From positions 9,888 through 73,887 of the forward strand of contig QZLH01000345.1 in assembly GCA_003833135.1 (NCBI GenBank): DNA of 64,000 nucleotides. Reading direction: 5' to 3'. The notes below the pieces were generated by a model. It worked only from the letters and a program-made list of their open reading frames with translations, ran no database searches and was not told the origin of the DNA. The stretch is from Oehlia diaphana. Lineage: Eukaryota; Glomeromycota; Glomeromycetes; Glomerales; Glomeraceae. Shown here piece after piece: positions 35,532 to 46,324 of this stretch (positions within the stretch are counted from its first letter, which is position 1; each line of letters begins with the position of its first letter). A program made the translations under genes and the position numbers.

Positions 35532-37638
35532 TTAACTCAAATCTCGGAATTCGACAAGTTGTTCGTTTTTTGCTTGTGCTAAAACATGTGTATAATTATA
35601 TCAGCAAATAATGTAGTAAATCATAGAATAAAAACATTAAAATGATACGTACTTTCTGCTACTACAACATAACCACCACCAACTTCACAATCTTTCAACA
35701 CGGACTTTTCCATTATTTTAGCATTATTACATACAACACATCCGTCTAATCTAACACTATTAATAAGATTGATTTAGGAATTAGAACTTTTCAAGAAATA
35801 ACTTTCTAATTAATAATAAGACTAATATTAATTAATAAAACTAATATACTTACTTATCCTCTATGATAATATCATCCATTAGTATAGAATTTGAAATCTT
35901 CACATTTTTACCAATAATGCAGTGTGAACCAATAGTTGCCCGTTTAATAGAGGTTCGCTCATCAATTTTAGTATCGTTACCAACAAGTGAATCTGAACCA
36001 ACCTTTAAATAAATCATTAGCAACTTACTGGTTAGTCTTAAAAATATGCAAAAACTTTTAACTTACTTGAGTCTTTGCATTCACTTCTGCTGATGGAGAA
36101 ACGCGCGATTCGGTGCTAACTTTCGTCATCTTTAGATATAAAGTTTAATTACATTAGAAATTGAAGACTCTCAACACTCTAAAAATTTGTTAAGAATTCA
36201 ACATACATGGCGATTCAAATCACAATATTTTGGTACAGTGTTTCCACGTCCACAAAACCCAGTATTATATATATAAACCTGACAGTAAACTGGTTCCTTA
36301 TATTTTTCATCCCATGTAGCAGAGTATTCAAGAGCAGTTTTCTGGTGATTTTCTTGTAATTTGGCCACTTTAATCAAATATAACTAAAGACCATTAATAA
36401 AATAATTAAAATTAAATTCAATTAACTTATAATTTAGCTTGCAACGTCGAGTACATACATTTATCTATTCCTTCTCTCTCTAATAAATTTTTTTGATATT
36501 GACATTTTACAAGTAACGGAACTAAATGTTCTCGAACACTAGAAATTGCCTTTTTCTGCGCAATTAGATCGATTACCCATCGTTTAAAAATGTAAAGGTG
36601 AGAATCTTGTAAAGTAGTATGAATATTTACACGCGGAAATCTATTAAGTTACTATCTGTTAGTCATCAGCTAATCATCCTTATTTTTCATAAAATGAAAT
36701 ACACGTACGCACTTCCACAATAGTGACATACGCAAGGAAAATTCTTGATCTAAATCAACTTCAGGCGCGACATAAATTAGACGTGATTGATTAATATCAA
36801 CTCCAACAAATTGTTTAGATTCTTTGAATTTTAATAAGAAATTATTAATTTCTATTTAAACAAATATAATAAAGATAATTTGAAAAAAAAATAAAAACTT
36901 ACTATCGTCCTTATAATTATTACCACTTCCTCCACTACCCTCTGATTTATTTGGTTCATAATAAAGTGCTGTAAAAGTAGGATCTCGAGTACGATGAAGA
37001 TCCAAGAATTGGTGAGGAGGTAAATCAAGAATCAAATCGCAACTAATCACGACGAAATCATTCTAAAGAATATAATTAATAAAAGTTAATTTATCGCAAC
37101 AATAATGCAAGCAAACAACGATATTAAAATAAAGACCTTAATTTTATCTTTAATCGTTCTCAACGCATCAGCAGTCCCTACATCTTCTTTAACCACTTCT
37201 AAAGTTGGTTTCAATTTTCCTTCATAGACAACCTTAATATAATGTCCAATTTTATGTTCCCCGCTTGATTCTGAAATAATTATTACATCTATTCTTGTTG
37301 AAATTAATGCAAAATATTAATATAATCGAATGATTAAAGGTATTTTATGGAAATTTACATACCGGTAATTCCAGCTCTTTCTAACCAGTCCAAAACATAG
37401 TGTAACATTGGTTTGTTGGCTAAAGGAAGCAAAGCCTTAGGCATATTGTTATCCTCAGTAAGTGGATAAAGTCTATAATTCATTTTGTTCGTTAAGCCAA
37501 CAAAAATTACTCGAATAACTTGGTGGAATAAAACAGGTACCTGTTACCATAACCACACAGAACGATAGCCTGAAACTCAGTATATCGAACATGAAGTTTT
37601 TGCTTCATTTGTTTCTTATCTGATTCGAACAGTAACAT
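35532..37638 (-). CDS. translation initiation factor eIF2B gamma subunit
   Basis: Eleven exons (complement of 37541-37638, 37363-37472, 37137-37288, 36903-37062, 36713-36851, 36459-36640, 36207-36367, 36067-36129, 35854-36002, 35653-35756, 35532-35578) encode 454 residues, the family length. The N-terminal nucleotidyltransferase-like half has FQAIVLCGYGNRLYPLTED, MPKALLPLANKPMLHYVLDW and DFVVISCDLI. The C-terminal half has left-handed beta-helix hexapeptides (STESRVSPSAEVNAKTQVG, KRATIGSHCIIGKNVKISNS). With eIF2B-epsilon it forms the catalytic subcomplex that reloads eIF2 with GTP, the step blocked by phosphorylated eIF2-alpha. The usual GGxGxR loop reads CGYGNR, as is common in gamma, which is not thought to be a working pyrophosphorylase. 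The exon 7 acceptor is a weak AAAG, chosen for phase. Confidence 0.92.
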
Positions 37639-37894
37639 TTTATTTATGCTAAAAAATGTAAGCGATAATCTCGCTTGGCATATCTTTTATAAAAGGCTCG
37701 AGAACGTGATCATAGTAATATATGGTATCTTCCCCAGTATCGCCACAAAATTTTTCCACCCCCACGTGACCTTAAAAATTTGTCACCGGCGTCACACCTT
37801 TCATAAATAAAAAAGAATTATTAATGCGTTATAAACACATATAATTATAAAAAAAGTGATCCTTATGTAATATATTTTCGTTATGCAAATAACT

Positions 37895-38062
37895 GTTTTC
37901 CATTTTTACTATGTATTCCAGGGACTTAAGATTTTTTTCAGTGTGTAAAATCCTATTTGTCACTCCTTATTTGTCACATGCTTAATTTCTTAATGCCAGC
38001 CGAGACGTATAATGCCGGCCAAAAATCACGTGGGGGTGTAAATTTTTTGTGGCGTTACTGGG
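37895..38062. repeat. 168-bp segment, first copy, abutting the gap
   Basis: Identical over its whole length to 38432-38599. Its right end is exactly the last base before the N run. Confidence 0.95.
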
Positions 38063-38431
38063 NNNNNNNNNNNNNNNNNNNNNNNNNNNNNNNNNNNNNN
38101 NNNNNNNNNNNNNNNNNNNNNNNNNNNNNNNNNNNNNNNNNNNNNNNNNNNNNNNNNNNNNNNNNNNNNNNNNNNNNNNNNNNNNNNNNNNNNNNNNNNN
38201 NNNNNNNNNNNNNNNNNNNNNNNNNNNNNNNNNNNNNNNNNNNNNNNNNNNNNNNNNNNNNNNNNNNNNNNNNNNNNNNNNNNNNNNNNNNNNNNNNNNN
38301 NNNNNNNNNNNNNNNNNNNNNNNNNNNNNNNNNNNNNNNNNNNNNNNNNNNNNNNNNNNNNNNNNNNNNNNNNNNNNNNNNNNNNNNNNNNNNNNNNNNN
38401 NNNNNNNNNNNNNNNNNNNNNNNNNNNNNNN
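38063..38431. other. assembly gap (369 N)
   Basis: Run of N bases joining two contigs. The sequence ending at the left edge is repeated exactly from the right edge, which suggests overlapping contig ends that were scaffolded but not merged. Frames drawn across the N run are meaningless. Confidence 0.98.
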
Positions 38432-38599
38432 GTTTTCCATTTTTACTATGTATTCCAGGGACTTAAGATTTTTTTCAGTGTGTAAAATCCTATTTGTCAC
38501 TCCTTATTTGTCACATGCTTAATTTCTTAATGCCAGCCGAGACGTATAATGCCGGCCAAAAATCACGTGGGGGTGTAAATTTTTTGTGGCGTTACTGGG
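38432..38599. repeat. 168-bp segment, second copy, abutting the gap
   Basis: Exact copy of 37895-38062, starting at the first base after the N run. It contains the right terminal inverted repeat of the MITE-like element and one further G that completes CTGGGG. Confidence 0.95.
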
Positions 38600-38835
38600 G
38601 TAAATAATATATGGTTAGTTGGCGAGTTTAGAAAGTCATATGATCAAATGGTATTTCGTATTTTATTATAAATTTATCAAATCTGACATGGAATTTTTAT
38701 GGCGTACATTTTTAATACTGCGAACCATGTCACCAGTATATAAGAAATAATTATGCAGTTCAGTATTATATAAAATCTTAAAAGTACATTTACATCTATG
38801 TTTCTAAATATCAAATGATATATTTGACGTTTTTC

Positions 38836-39466
38836 CTAACTTTCCGGTCCTTCACCACCGGGTATAAGCTTTTTAAATAAAAATAAAAAAAAATTAAACC
38901 AAATAAGAAAAGCCCAAAAAATGAAGTAAAATAATAATTGTATTTACCATAGTTATATTATTCCCGTTCAGTAGGATCTTGTCAAGTTTTGTGGTTTTAC
39001 GGCCCTCTGGCGTATTTTCACTATTAAGAAATAAAAAGAAAATCAATCAATTAAATATTTAGAGAGACATACAATAATTTTATAACTTACTATTCTGTAA
39101 CATCTTCCAACACCATATCTAATTCGCATAAATCAAAGTTAAAGACATATTGGTCAAAATTTTTATCACATAAAAATTAATAAATATATATCTCTATTTA
39201 AATTATGATGCGAACAAATCAAAAGGATACTGACATAATCGTCAAAGCCTAACAGAGTTCCTGTGAATTCTCTTTCACTCTTCATAATGACCCAAATTTT
39301 AGAGCCAATACATTTGTCGATCAATTCTTAAAAACGTATTCCCGTAATTAAAACAATATAAAATTTTAAACGTTAATAACGTTAATTCATTTCTTTTTCA
39401 ATTAATATTTGGAACCTGAAAAGATCACATACCAAGTGGGAGAAGTTGATTCGTTGCAGTTGTCAT
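38836..39466 (-). CDS. lsm5: LSM5, Sm-like RNA-binding protein
   Basis: Five exons (complement of 39433-39466, 39231-39326, 39091-39118, 38948-39020, 38836-38868) encode 87 residues, normal for LSM5. Sm1 motif: [16 protein letters not shown], then [17 protein letters not shown]; Sm2 motif: [14 protein letters not shown], followed by the LSM5-typical EGPES end. It is part of the Lsm1-7 ring (cytoplasmic mRNA decapping) and the Lsm2-8 ring (U6 snRNA binding in the nucleus). The exon 2 donor is GTATCC rather than the nearby GTCAGT, because only that choice restores DDYVNMVLEDV in phase. The third exon is a 28-nt microexon. Divergent from the bS6m gene with 145 bp between start codons. Confidence 0.94.
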
Positions 39467-39611
39467 TATATTAAGGATTTAGGATTGTCAAAAAAAATTC
39501 CGATAACATAAATCGCTATATGTAGGTTACACAGCATAATCAATTTTTCTAAGCCACTCGATAAAATTTTTTTATTTTTTCACTCGAATTATATCACTTA
39601 AATATTGAAAG

Positions 39612-40092
39612 ATGTTTTATGAACTTCTTTGTATAACTAGAGCGGGATTAATGGAGGTAAAATATAACTTTTTACTCCATTAAAGTCACTCCTCATAAAC
39701 CTAATTATAAACATTAATATAATAAAAGGCAAACTTTAAAGATCTTGTCCGAAATTCAGCAAAACATGTTCTTGAACGAGGTGGAGTTGTAAGAGGTTTT
39801 GAGAACTGGGGCGAAATGCCGTTAGCAAAGAGAACACGCAGACACCAAGTATACCATACTCGTGGACAGTACGTTAAGGATTTTTTTTTGGTTTTAATAC
39901 GTTTTTATAAAACTATTAATTTATTTTTACATTTTTAATAGTTTTTGGCTTATGCATTTTGACACCAACCCAGTAGTGATAACCGAATTAAGAAAAATGT
40001 TTAACAATGATCCTCGTGTTATTCGAGGAAATATAGTTAAGCTTGGGGAAAGACTTGAAGATATTATAGAAAGACCTGATAAGACTCATTGA
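39612..40092 (+). CDS. mitochondrial ribosomal protein bS6m
   Basis: Three exons (39612-39656, 39729-39868, 39942-40092) encode 111 residues. The start MFYELLCITRAG corresponds to the first beta strand of S6. ANFKDLVRNSAKHVLERGGVVRGFENWGEMPLA matches the helix and the conserved GGxVxxxENxG region; RGHFWLMHFDT is the central strand and DPRVIRGNIVKL the C-terminal strand. S6 binds 16S-type rRNA with S18 in the small-subunit platform. No cleavable presequence is seen, as in other mitochondrial S6 proteins. The acceptor of exon 2 (AAAAG at 39728) is chosen for phase. The stop codon overlaps the stop of the convergent SET-MYND gene. Confidence 0.88.
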
Positions 40093-41404
40093 AATTCTTT
40101 ATTTCCACGATATTTCTTCAAGCCCTTAAATCTTTTCCCATTTATTTTAGTCTCTTCAGATTTACATCTATCACATTTGCACAAAAAATAATAATCATTC
40201 ATAAGTTTTTGTCTTCTCACTTGTAACGGGGAATGAGTATCTTCTATATATGATATAGTTAATTCTTCACCTAATTGACGTTTAAGAGTAAATTTAACGT
40301 ATATTTTTATTTATTAAATTTCAATTTGTTACTTGTATTTATATTTTACATTACCTTCATAGATATTGTGAAGTGCTATAAATTCCACTTTACGAAATAT
40401 TTCCTTTTTTTTAATTAATGTATCCAAGTTGATGTCTGTTTGTACTGATTCAATAGCAATACATCCTTCGGAATTTGCATTATCCACTTGATTATTTTCA
40501 CTTTTATAATTTGGCTGAAGGGCATCGCAATTCGCGTCACAAGAATGATTAAAGAATGACGCAAATGGATATATAGCTTAAATGTTTTAAATAAAATAAA
40601 ATAAAATAAAATATACGTTCCCGAAATTTCTTTATAAAACAAAATCATCTTACCTCTTCCAAATAAAATTTCTCTTCCTTTAGATTGATAGTACATTCCA
40701 AATCCATTGCTTTCGATTCTCGAAATCATGTGTAAAAATTCTTCAAATTCAATATTTTCTTGAATCAAATTTGATGACTTAAATATTGATAATAAAAATT
40801 TTTTATGTTTCATCCAATCTTGTTTTAAATTGGTTGACCAATCCGAATAATGTGATTTAAGCAACAAAAAATCTTTGAAATAATTTCTGAGTATATCATT
40901 TTTAGGTTCATTATCATCATTTTTTTCTTCACACAAATATTCAAGCAATATTTGTACTAATAATCTAATTACACTTTTCATATGTTTATCAACCCTCCAT
41001 GTAGCAATTTTTCTTGATATATTACAGATCAGTTCATGTTTTGCTAATACATTTGAATCATTTTTGTAACATTCTAAACTACAAAAGTAAGCTTGATCAC
41101 ATGACACACAATGGTATGAAAATGCTGAAGAAGAATTATATAAATTACATGTATAACAATACCGTTTTTTGTGATTATCGAAAGGCGCAGTTGCAAGAGG
41201 CAAGCACTTTACGATTAAAAAAAAAAAATCTTTGTTATTTTTGGAGTAATTAACGCGCAAAGCATAAAGGTAACGACTTTATAAATTATAATGAACCTTT
41301 AAAACAACTTCTCCAACTTTAATATCTGACTTTGCAAGAAAATAACGACCTTTTCCTGGTGAACATGTTAAACGAACGGGATACGATCCAAAGTCTAAAT
41401 TCAT
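40086..41404 (-). CDS. SET-MYND (SMYD-like) methyltransferase-type protein
   Basis: Four exons (complement of 41297-41404, 40654-41206, 40355-40576, 40086-40270) encode 355 residues. The SET domain starts with GKGRYFLAKSDIKVGEVVL and is split by a MYND zinc finger whose ligands are visible: Cys53, Cys56, Cys69, Cys72, Cys78, Cys82, His93, Cys97. The SET core continues with SNGFGMY, the cofactor motif FFNHSCDAN (residues 229-236) and GEELTISYI (295-303), and a post-SET CKCDRC cysteine group. All catalytic landmarks are present, so it is probably active on lysine of a histone or cytosolic protein; the substrate is unknown. It is divergent from MnSOD (156 bp between start codons) and convergent with bS6m, overlapping by 7 bp at the stops. 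Confidence 0.9.
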
Positions 41405-41560
41405 CTTGATCAAGATTGATATTCTTTGATAATTTTAAATGATATTTGATTGGTGGATTATCTTAAACCTAATAATGATGTAATATTTATCATTTTAGAA
41501 TTATAAATCGTTAATTATTCGCAATTAAACAGTTTATTACAGTAAACGAAAATAACGAAA
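41405..41560. promoter_or_regulatory. 156-bp bidirectional promoter, SMYD-like / MnSOD
   Basis: The entire region between two divergent start codons. No recognisable TATA box or stress element was identified by eye. Confidence 0.5.
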
Positions 41561-42779
41561 ATGCTCCGTCTAGCATTTCCGGCACGCGCTGTACAGAATA
41601 TCTATACTTCGACCTTAGCTCGAAGTAGTACTAGTTTTACTGTTAAAAGGTCAAAGTACACGCTTCCGGACCTTCCTTATGACTATAACGTAAACAGTTT
41701 TTTTTGACGTGAATGGATATGTAAAATATGTAAAAGAGAAAACTAGACTTTTTCGCGTCTTACTTCTCTACTTCCATGACAAATTGTTATGAAATTTAGG
41801 CTCTCGAACCTATTATTTCAGCGGATATAATGAAAGTTCATCATGAAAAGCATCATCAAGCGTACGTTAATGGGTTGAACGTGGCCGAAGAAAAATTTGA
41901 GCAAGCCTTAAAAGACAAAGATGTTAAATCTCAGATAGCGTTACAACCTGCGTTGAAATTTAACGGTGGAGGTAAAGTTTAAGTTTGACTTGATATTTCT
42001 TTTTCTGTTAACTTATTTGTTTAATTAGGACACATCAATCATTCTCTATTTTGGACGAATCTTGCTCCCAAGAAGGAAGGTGGTGGCGAACCTCCAAAAG
42101 GTATATTTAGTTTACGACTTTTTACGTTATGATTTCTAAATAATAAGAATCTTTTTTTTTAGGCGAACTTCTTAGTGCTATTAAAAAAGAGTTTGATTCT
42201 CTCGAGAACTTCATCAGCCAATTTAATACTATAACTGCTGCTGTTCAAGGTTTGATTCGTTCATTATTTTGAGTTTTTGAGTTTAATGAATAATATTAAC
42301 TAGACATTTATACCTTAATAGGTTCTGGATGGGGTTGGTTGGTAAGTATTTGTTAAAGATGTAATATTTTCGTTTTTTTAAAGCTAACTTACAGTTTTTT
42401 TTATTTAGGGTTATAACAAATCGACAAAACGTGTGGAAATTGTAACCCTTCCAAACCAAGATCCATTAACAAGTAAGAAATTTATTCTATTTTCTGAATA
42501 CTTAATTTATATCTTAAAGCAACTAATAAACTCCATCCGCAAATAGCTCACGTGCCTCTTCTTGGAATTGATGTTTGGGAGCATGTATGTTTATATATGT
42601 TTATATATAAATTACATATTTTTTATATTTTTTGAAGCGTTACGATTTTTTTTTTATTTTAAAATTCCTTATAGGCGTATTACTTGCAATATAAGAATGC
42701 CAGACCTGACTATCTGAAAGCTATTTGGGAAGTTGTTAACTGGAAAACTGTTGCTGAAAGATTTGAAAACGCCAAGTAA
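41561..42779 (+). CDS. sod2: mitochondrial manganese superoxide dismutase
   Basis: Eight exons (41561-41689, 41800-41971, 42029-42100, 42163-42249, 42322-42341, 42409-42472, 42547-42584, 42675-42779) encode 228 residues. The first 30 residues are Arg/Ser/Ala-rich without acids, a mitochondrial presequence; the mature start [18 protein letters not shown] is typical. Metal ligands: His57 (VHHEKHH), His105 ([10 protein letters not shown]), Asp190 and His194 (DVWEHAYYLQY). The Gln in AVQGSGWGWL fits the Mn type. Role: dismutation of matrix superoxide to peroxide and oxygen. Exon 5 is a 20-nt microexon encoding GSGWGWL. A polyadenylation-like AATAAA follows near 42860. Confidence 0.96.
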
Positions 42780-43165
42780 TTCTAGCTTGCTTTGTAATTA
42801 TAAAATTACCTTGTATTCGTTATAAAGTAAATAGTTTCAATGTATAAGAAAATCATTTAAATAATAAACACGAAAATTTTAATATTATATGATACAATCT
42901 ATCGTATCGTTCTTTTGTCATTATTTTTTATTTATCACAAAAAAAAAAAAAAAAATATTACATTTTAATTACTTTAATTACTTTACAAATGTGTATGTGC
43001 ATAAGATATGTGCATAAGATATAATGATATGATAATTACAATAAAAGTAAATTAGTATTCTTTTGATTATAAATCAGATAAAATGGATATAATAAAATGT
43101 AGATTATTATATTATTATTCAATGTTGTAAAAAAGTTAACATTTGTTTATTTCGGCTTCCTTTTA
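42780..43165. other. convergent intergenic region
   Basis: Shared 3' region of MnSOD (+) and the RING-H2 gene (-). Contains an A16 tract at 42940-42956 and a direct repeat of ATGTGCATAAGATAT at about 42992-43023. Confidence 0.5.
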
Positions 43166-44577
43166 TTAAGGTTTGATATTTACTTGACCAGTAGTGTTGG
43201 TACTGCTACCTTCACCAGCAGTGTTATTATTATTAGTGTTTGTGATAGTAGTTTTCCCTTTCTTACTACTATGTTCTGCAGCCATTTCTTCTACATCCTC
43301 GCGACACATCGGACATTTTTTATTTAACTTAAGCCATTCATCCACACACTCTTTATGAAAATGATGTGAACACCATAAACGTCTTAATTCAACACCATCT
43401 TCATAAGGTTCTAAACAAATTGAGCAAACTGCATCGTCGGAGTTTGGAATAGGAAAAGGAGGTGAAACTGTTGGAGCCGAAGAAGTTGAAGATCCCTTGC
43501 GATTTCTACCAAAAAGTTGTTTAAACCGAGATTTTTTACGTGGTTGATCTTGTCTTGGTGGCTGTGTTTCATCATTACTTGGTGCCATACTTGAGGTTTG
43601 TGGAGGCATTGTTATAACAGTATCGGTTGATTCTTCTACAGATGCTTTATATTTTACTAAAGGGATCTTTTGAATAATATCATCTTTTGCGCCACTCATT
43701 CCAGTAGCTTCACTAACGTTTAACATTCTCATTGCCACTAATACACATGGTAGACAGAATATAACAGCCAGACACAGTAATATTGGAATAGTAATAATAA
43801 TATAACCAACAATAACCCATGTCAAAGAAAGGTAAAACACTGGCGGTGAAGTGCTTTGACATTTAACGGTAGTGAAAAGTAGGTAATTGCCAATAATAAA
43901 CCATAAAGTAGCAAAAAGGTCTAAAAAAGATTTTAGTCTACAATTTCACGTTTATTAAAATAATATTAAAATAAATATTATCAGAATAAATATTAAACAA
44001 AAAAAATACATAAATATAAAATTACTTACCGGTCAACCCATCCATCCCTTCTTGGATTTTCATTTTCATTTGGATTTTGCCCACCACGTCTATTTTCTCT
44101 AGGATTTAAATACAAATATACATTTACTGGACAAGCTACTATCACACGAGCAATGTATAGGATAAGAAACAGCCTTAGTGGTTTATCGCATTTATCATGA
44201 CGTGAAATTACAAGCACTGTTATAGTTACAACAACCTAATTCCATTTTAAAAATATATATATTTGTATTATTAACCCAATCCATTAATACTTATGGCATT
44301 TTTGTACAAGATATTTACATACCTGAATTAGAACCATTGTTAAATTCAGAATTAATAAAACCTTTGAGGTTCTAGATATAGATCTAAAGTTCTCAACAAT
44401 ATATCCCCACCAATTCTGCCTGACTTGTCTTGAATTTGATGCAGTTGCCCTTACGGACGTTGTTGCAAGAGAAGACGCTGGCCCAGAAGATAAAACTGAA
44501 GTGAATACTGCAGACCTCTGTTGACCTCTAGAAACTGGTGTCGTTGAGGTAGTTGCATCGTTAGAGTCATTATCCAT
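43166..44577 (-). CDS. RING-H2 transmembrane E3 ubiquitin ligase
   Basis: Three exons (complement of 44323-44577, 44030-44235, 43166-43937) encode 410 residues. Four hydrophobic segments lie at about residues 71-95 (continuing across the exon 1/2 junction), 104-122, 158-176 and 187-215. The cytosolic part has a RING-H2 finger near residues 325-368: CSICLEPYEDGVELRRL, WCSHHFHKECVDEWLK, KKCPMC, with all eight zinc ligands. Basic and Ser/Pro/Thr-rich segments surround the finger. The topology resembles multi-pass fungal and plant RING-H2 ligases of the secretory or vacuolar membrane. The exon 3 acceptor is the upstream AG (GAAATTGTAG), because only it keeps the phase through LKSFLDLFATLW. Substrate unknown. 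Confidence 0.82.
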
Positions 44578-45690
44578 GTTGTAAAAACTTATACAACTAT
44601 TCGTTACTAAGGTATTCGTAAGAATATTAAGCGTAGAGTAGATGAAACTTGTGTAGTATGCCCCGCTAATTCGCTTTCATTTACTCCAAGTGTAATAACC
44701 CATATAACAAACAATATTGAACAAATTTGGCAGCTTATCACGAGACTAATATATATTTTGCTGACGTCAAAGTTTTCTTTTTTTCTTTTTTCTTTATTTA
44801 TAAATAATTTTTTGAAACAACCCTATGCTTTATATATTTAAATATCAGGCGCAATAATAAAAAAAATGGCAATCATCCGATAATTAACTTCTACGTGATG
44901 TAATAATTGCGTTTCAACAAAAATTAATTCCTAAAAATCATGAAACAGAATTTTAAATATAAATGAATGAAAAAAATCGGGTTTTCTGTTTGTTTCACTG
45001 TAATAGTAAAACCTAGTACTAATTTGTCACCGTTAGCTACAAGAAAGAAGTGTAGTTTCACCATCTCTTAAAATATTGATAATTTAAATTGAGACATTGA
45101 ATCTCTTTCGTTTATGTTTTCTGCTTGATAATTAACCTGGTTCAACAAATGTTTATAATATTGTATAATATTATGATAATTGCCCACTATTATAAACTCC
45201 CGAGGCAAAACCGAAAAAGCTCGTTGTCTGTATAAGCCAAAGGATAAAATTAGGAAAAAAGTCTATTTATATAAAATTTGTGATACAACACTTAATGGCG
45301 GGATCTTCTACTTTGTAGGTCAATACCTCAATAGTGGATATGGCATCAGAGTTAGGGTCTAAAAACTGCTTAATAATCCAAGAATTTTTATACTAACAAA
45401 AACGGGGACATTTTGATGCGGGACAAAATAATGCCGCTATGATTGTGGTATGAAATTTAGTTAGTCTGGCAAATTTAAATTTAAATTAATAAATTAATAA
45501 TTAGAGTTCCTAAAAATATTCGCAGCCTCGCATTTTATTCAGTAATTGTAGGATTTTGTTAAATTATCATCTACTTTAATAATAGGTACTTGTAACCGAT
45601 AATGACTGGATCGACTATGACAGTCAAATTGGGACCATAATGAATAACGCAAATAAAATAAAGTTGTAAATCAGAATTATCATGGCAGTA
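44578..45690. other. upstream region of the RING-H2 gene and anonymous DNA
   Basis: The first few hundred bases are the promoter of the minus-strand RING-H2 gene. The rest has no convincing gene. A 60-codon frame at 45180-45362 has no recognisable feature. Confidence 0.4.
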
Positions 45691-45706
45691 ATAAACTTGT
45701 TAAGTG

Positions 45707-45815
45707 TTAATAAATGTTATTTGCTATGTTTCTTTTGATAAATAACGACTTACACGTAATTCATCTTACTTGTTGCCGTAGATAGTAAAGCGTCTCTATC
45801 TTCGACACTTTTCGA
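45707..45815 (-). pseudogene. diverged fragment of VPS13 exon 9 and intron 9
   Basis: About 75 bp (45710-45785) closely resembles 61094-61174 of the VPS13 gene in this window, spanning intron 9 and the end of exon 9 in the same orientation. Shared blocks include AATAAATAACGACTTA, CATCTTACTTG and TTGCCGTAGATA. After an apparent deletion of about 24 bp, a weaker match to exon 9 continues (TAAAGC..TC.CTAT). The fragment keeps an intron, so it arose by DNA duplication and not retroposition. It has no coding capacity. Confidence 0.6.
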
Positions 45816-46324
45816 CCAGGTGGTTAATATTTATTATCCCCTGATCGGCACCATTTACACGATTAAGCAAATTTAGTTATACCTACTAGGTAGCAAATTT
45901 TATATGTATTTATTTATCCGTTTCTAGGAAATTTTGCAGTAAAAATTAACTTTTGATTATACTATAATGGAATGATTTGAAATTTGAGTAATTCGGAAAG
46001 ATTTGCATTTTCCAAATGAGAAATACTACTTTTAATTTATTCGTTATCTCAATATTATTTTTCAAGTGTAATAGAAATAGTTCCGAAGCTTTTTAAAACA
46101 ATCATTTTTTTAAAATTTTTAAAATGAAAAAAAAACCAAGCGAAAGAAAAATAAGATTCAACGATAAAATATATTATATTATACTCACGATATACTATAA
46201 AACACTTACTATTGTGTAAATGGCAGGAGACAAATCAATTATCTCCTGGATAATTGGAATAGTAAAATTTTACTTATTCCTAATTAGCTAGGAGATAAGT
46301 AATACATATTACTCCCAACTCTTC

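Larger units (their letters stand above)
37727..38604. mobile_element. MITE-like element with 38-bp terminal inverted repeats, interrupted by an assembly gap
   Basis: Bases 37732-37769 and the reverse complement of 38563-38600 match at 34 of 38 positions (CCCCAGTA at the tip, CCCCCACGTGA at the inner end). The 11-base word TAATATATGGT occurs at 37716-37726 and again at 38605-38615, just outside the ends, as expected for a target-site duplication; a 9-11 bp duplication with long inverted ends fits Mutator-like elements. The span includes the N run and a duplicated 168-bp segment. If that duplication is an assembly artefact, the true element is about 341 bp. It has no coding capacity. It lies about 90 bp upstream of the eIF2B-gamma start codon. 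Confidence 0.65.

Noticed and set aside
37957..38522. Frames of 157-172 codons across the N run on both strands
   Set aside because: Almost entirely N; they exist only because N codons contain no stop.
45180..45362. 60-codon plus frame
   Set aside because: No upstream signals, no recognisable residues, lies in anonymous DNA.
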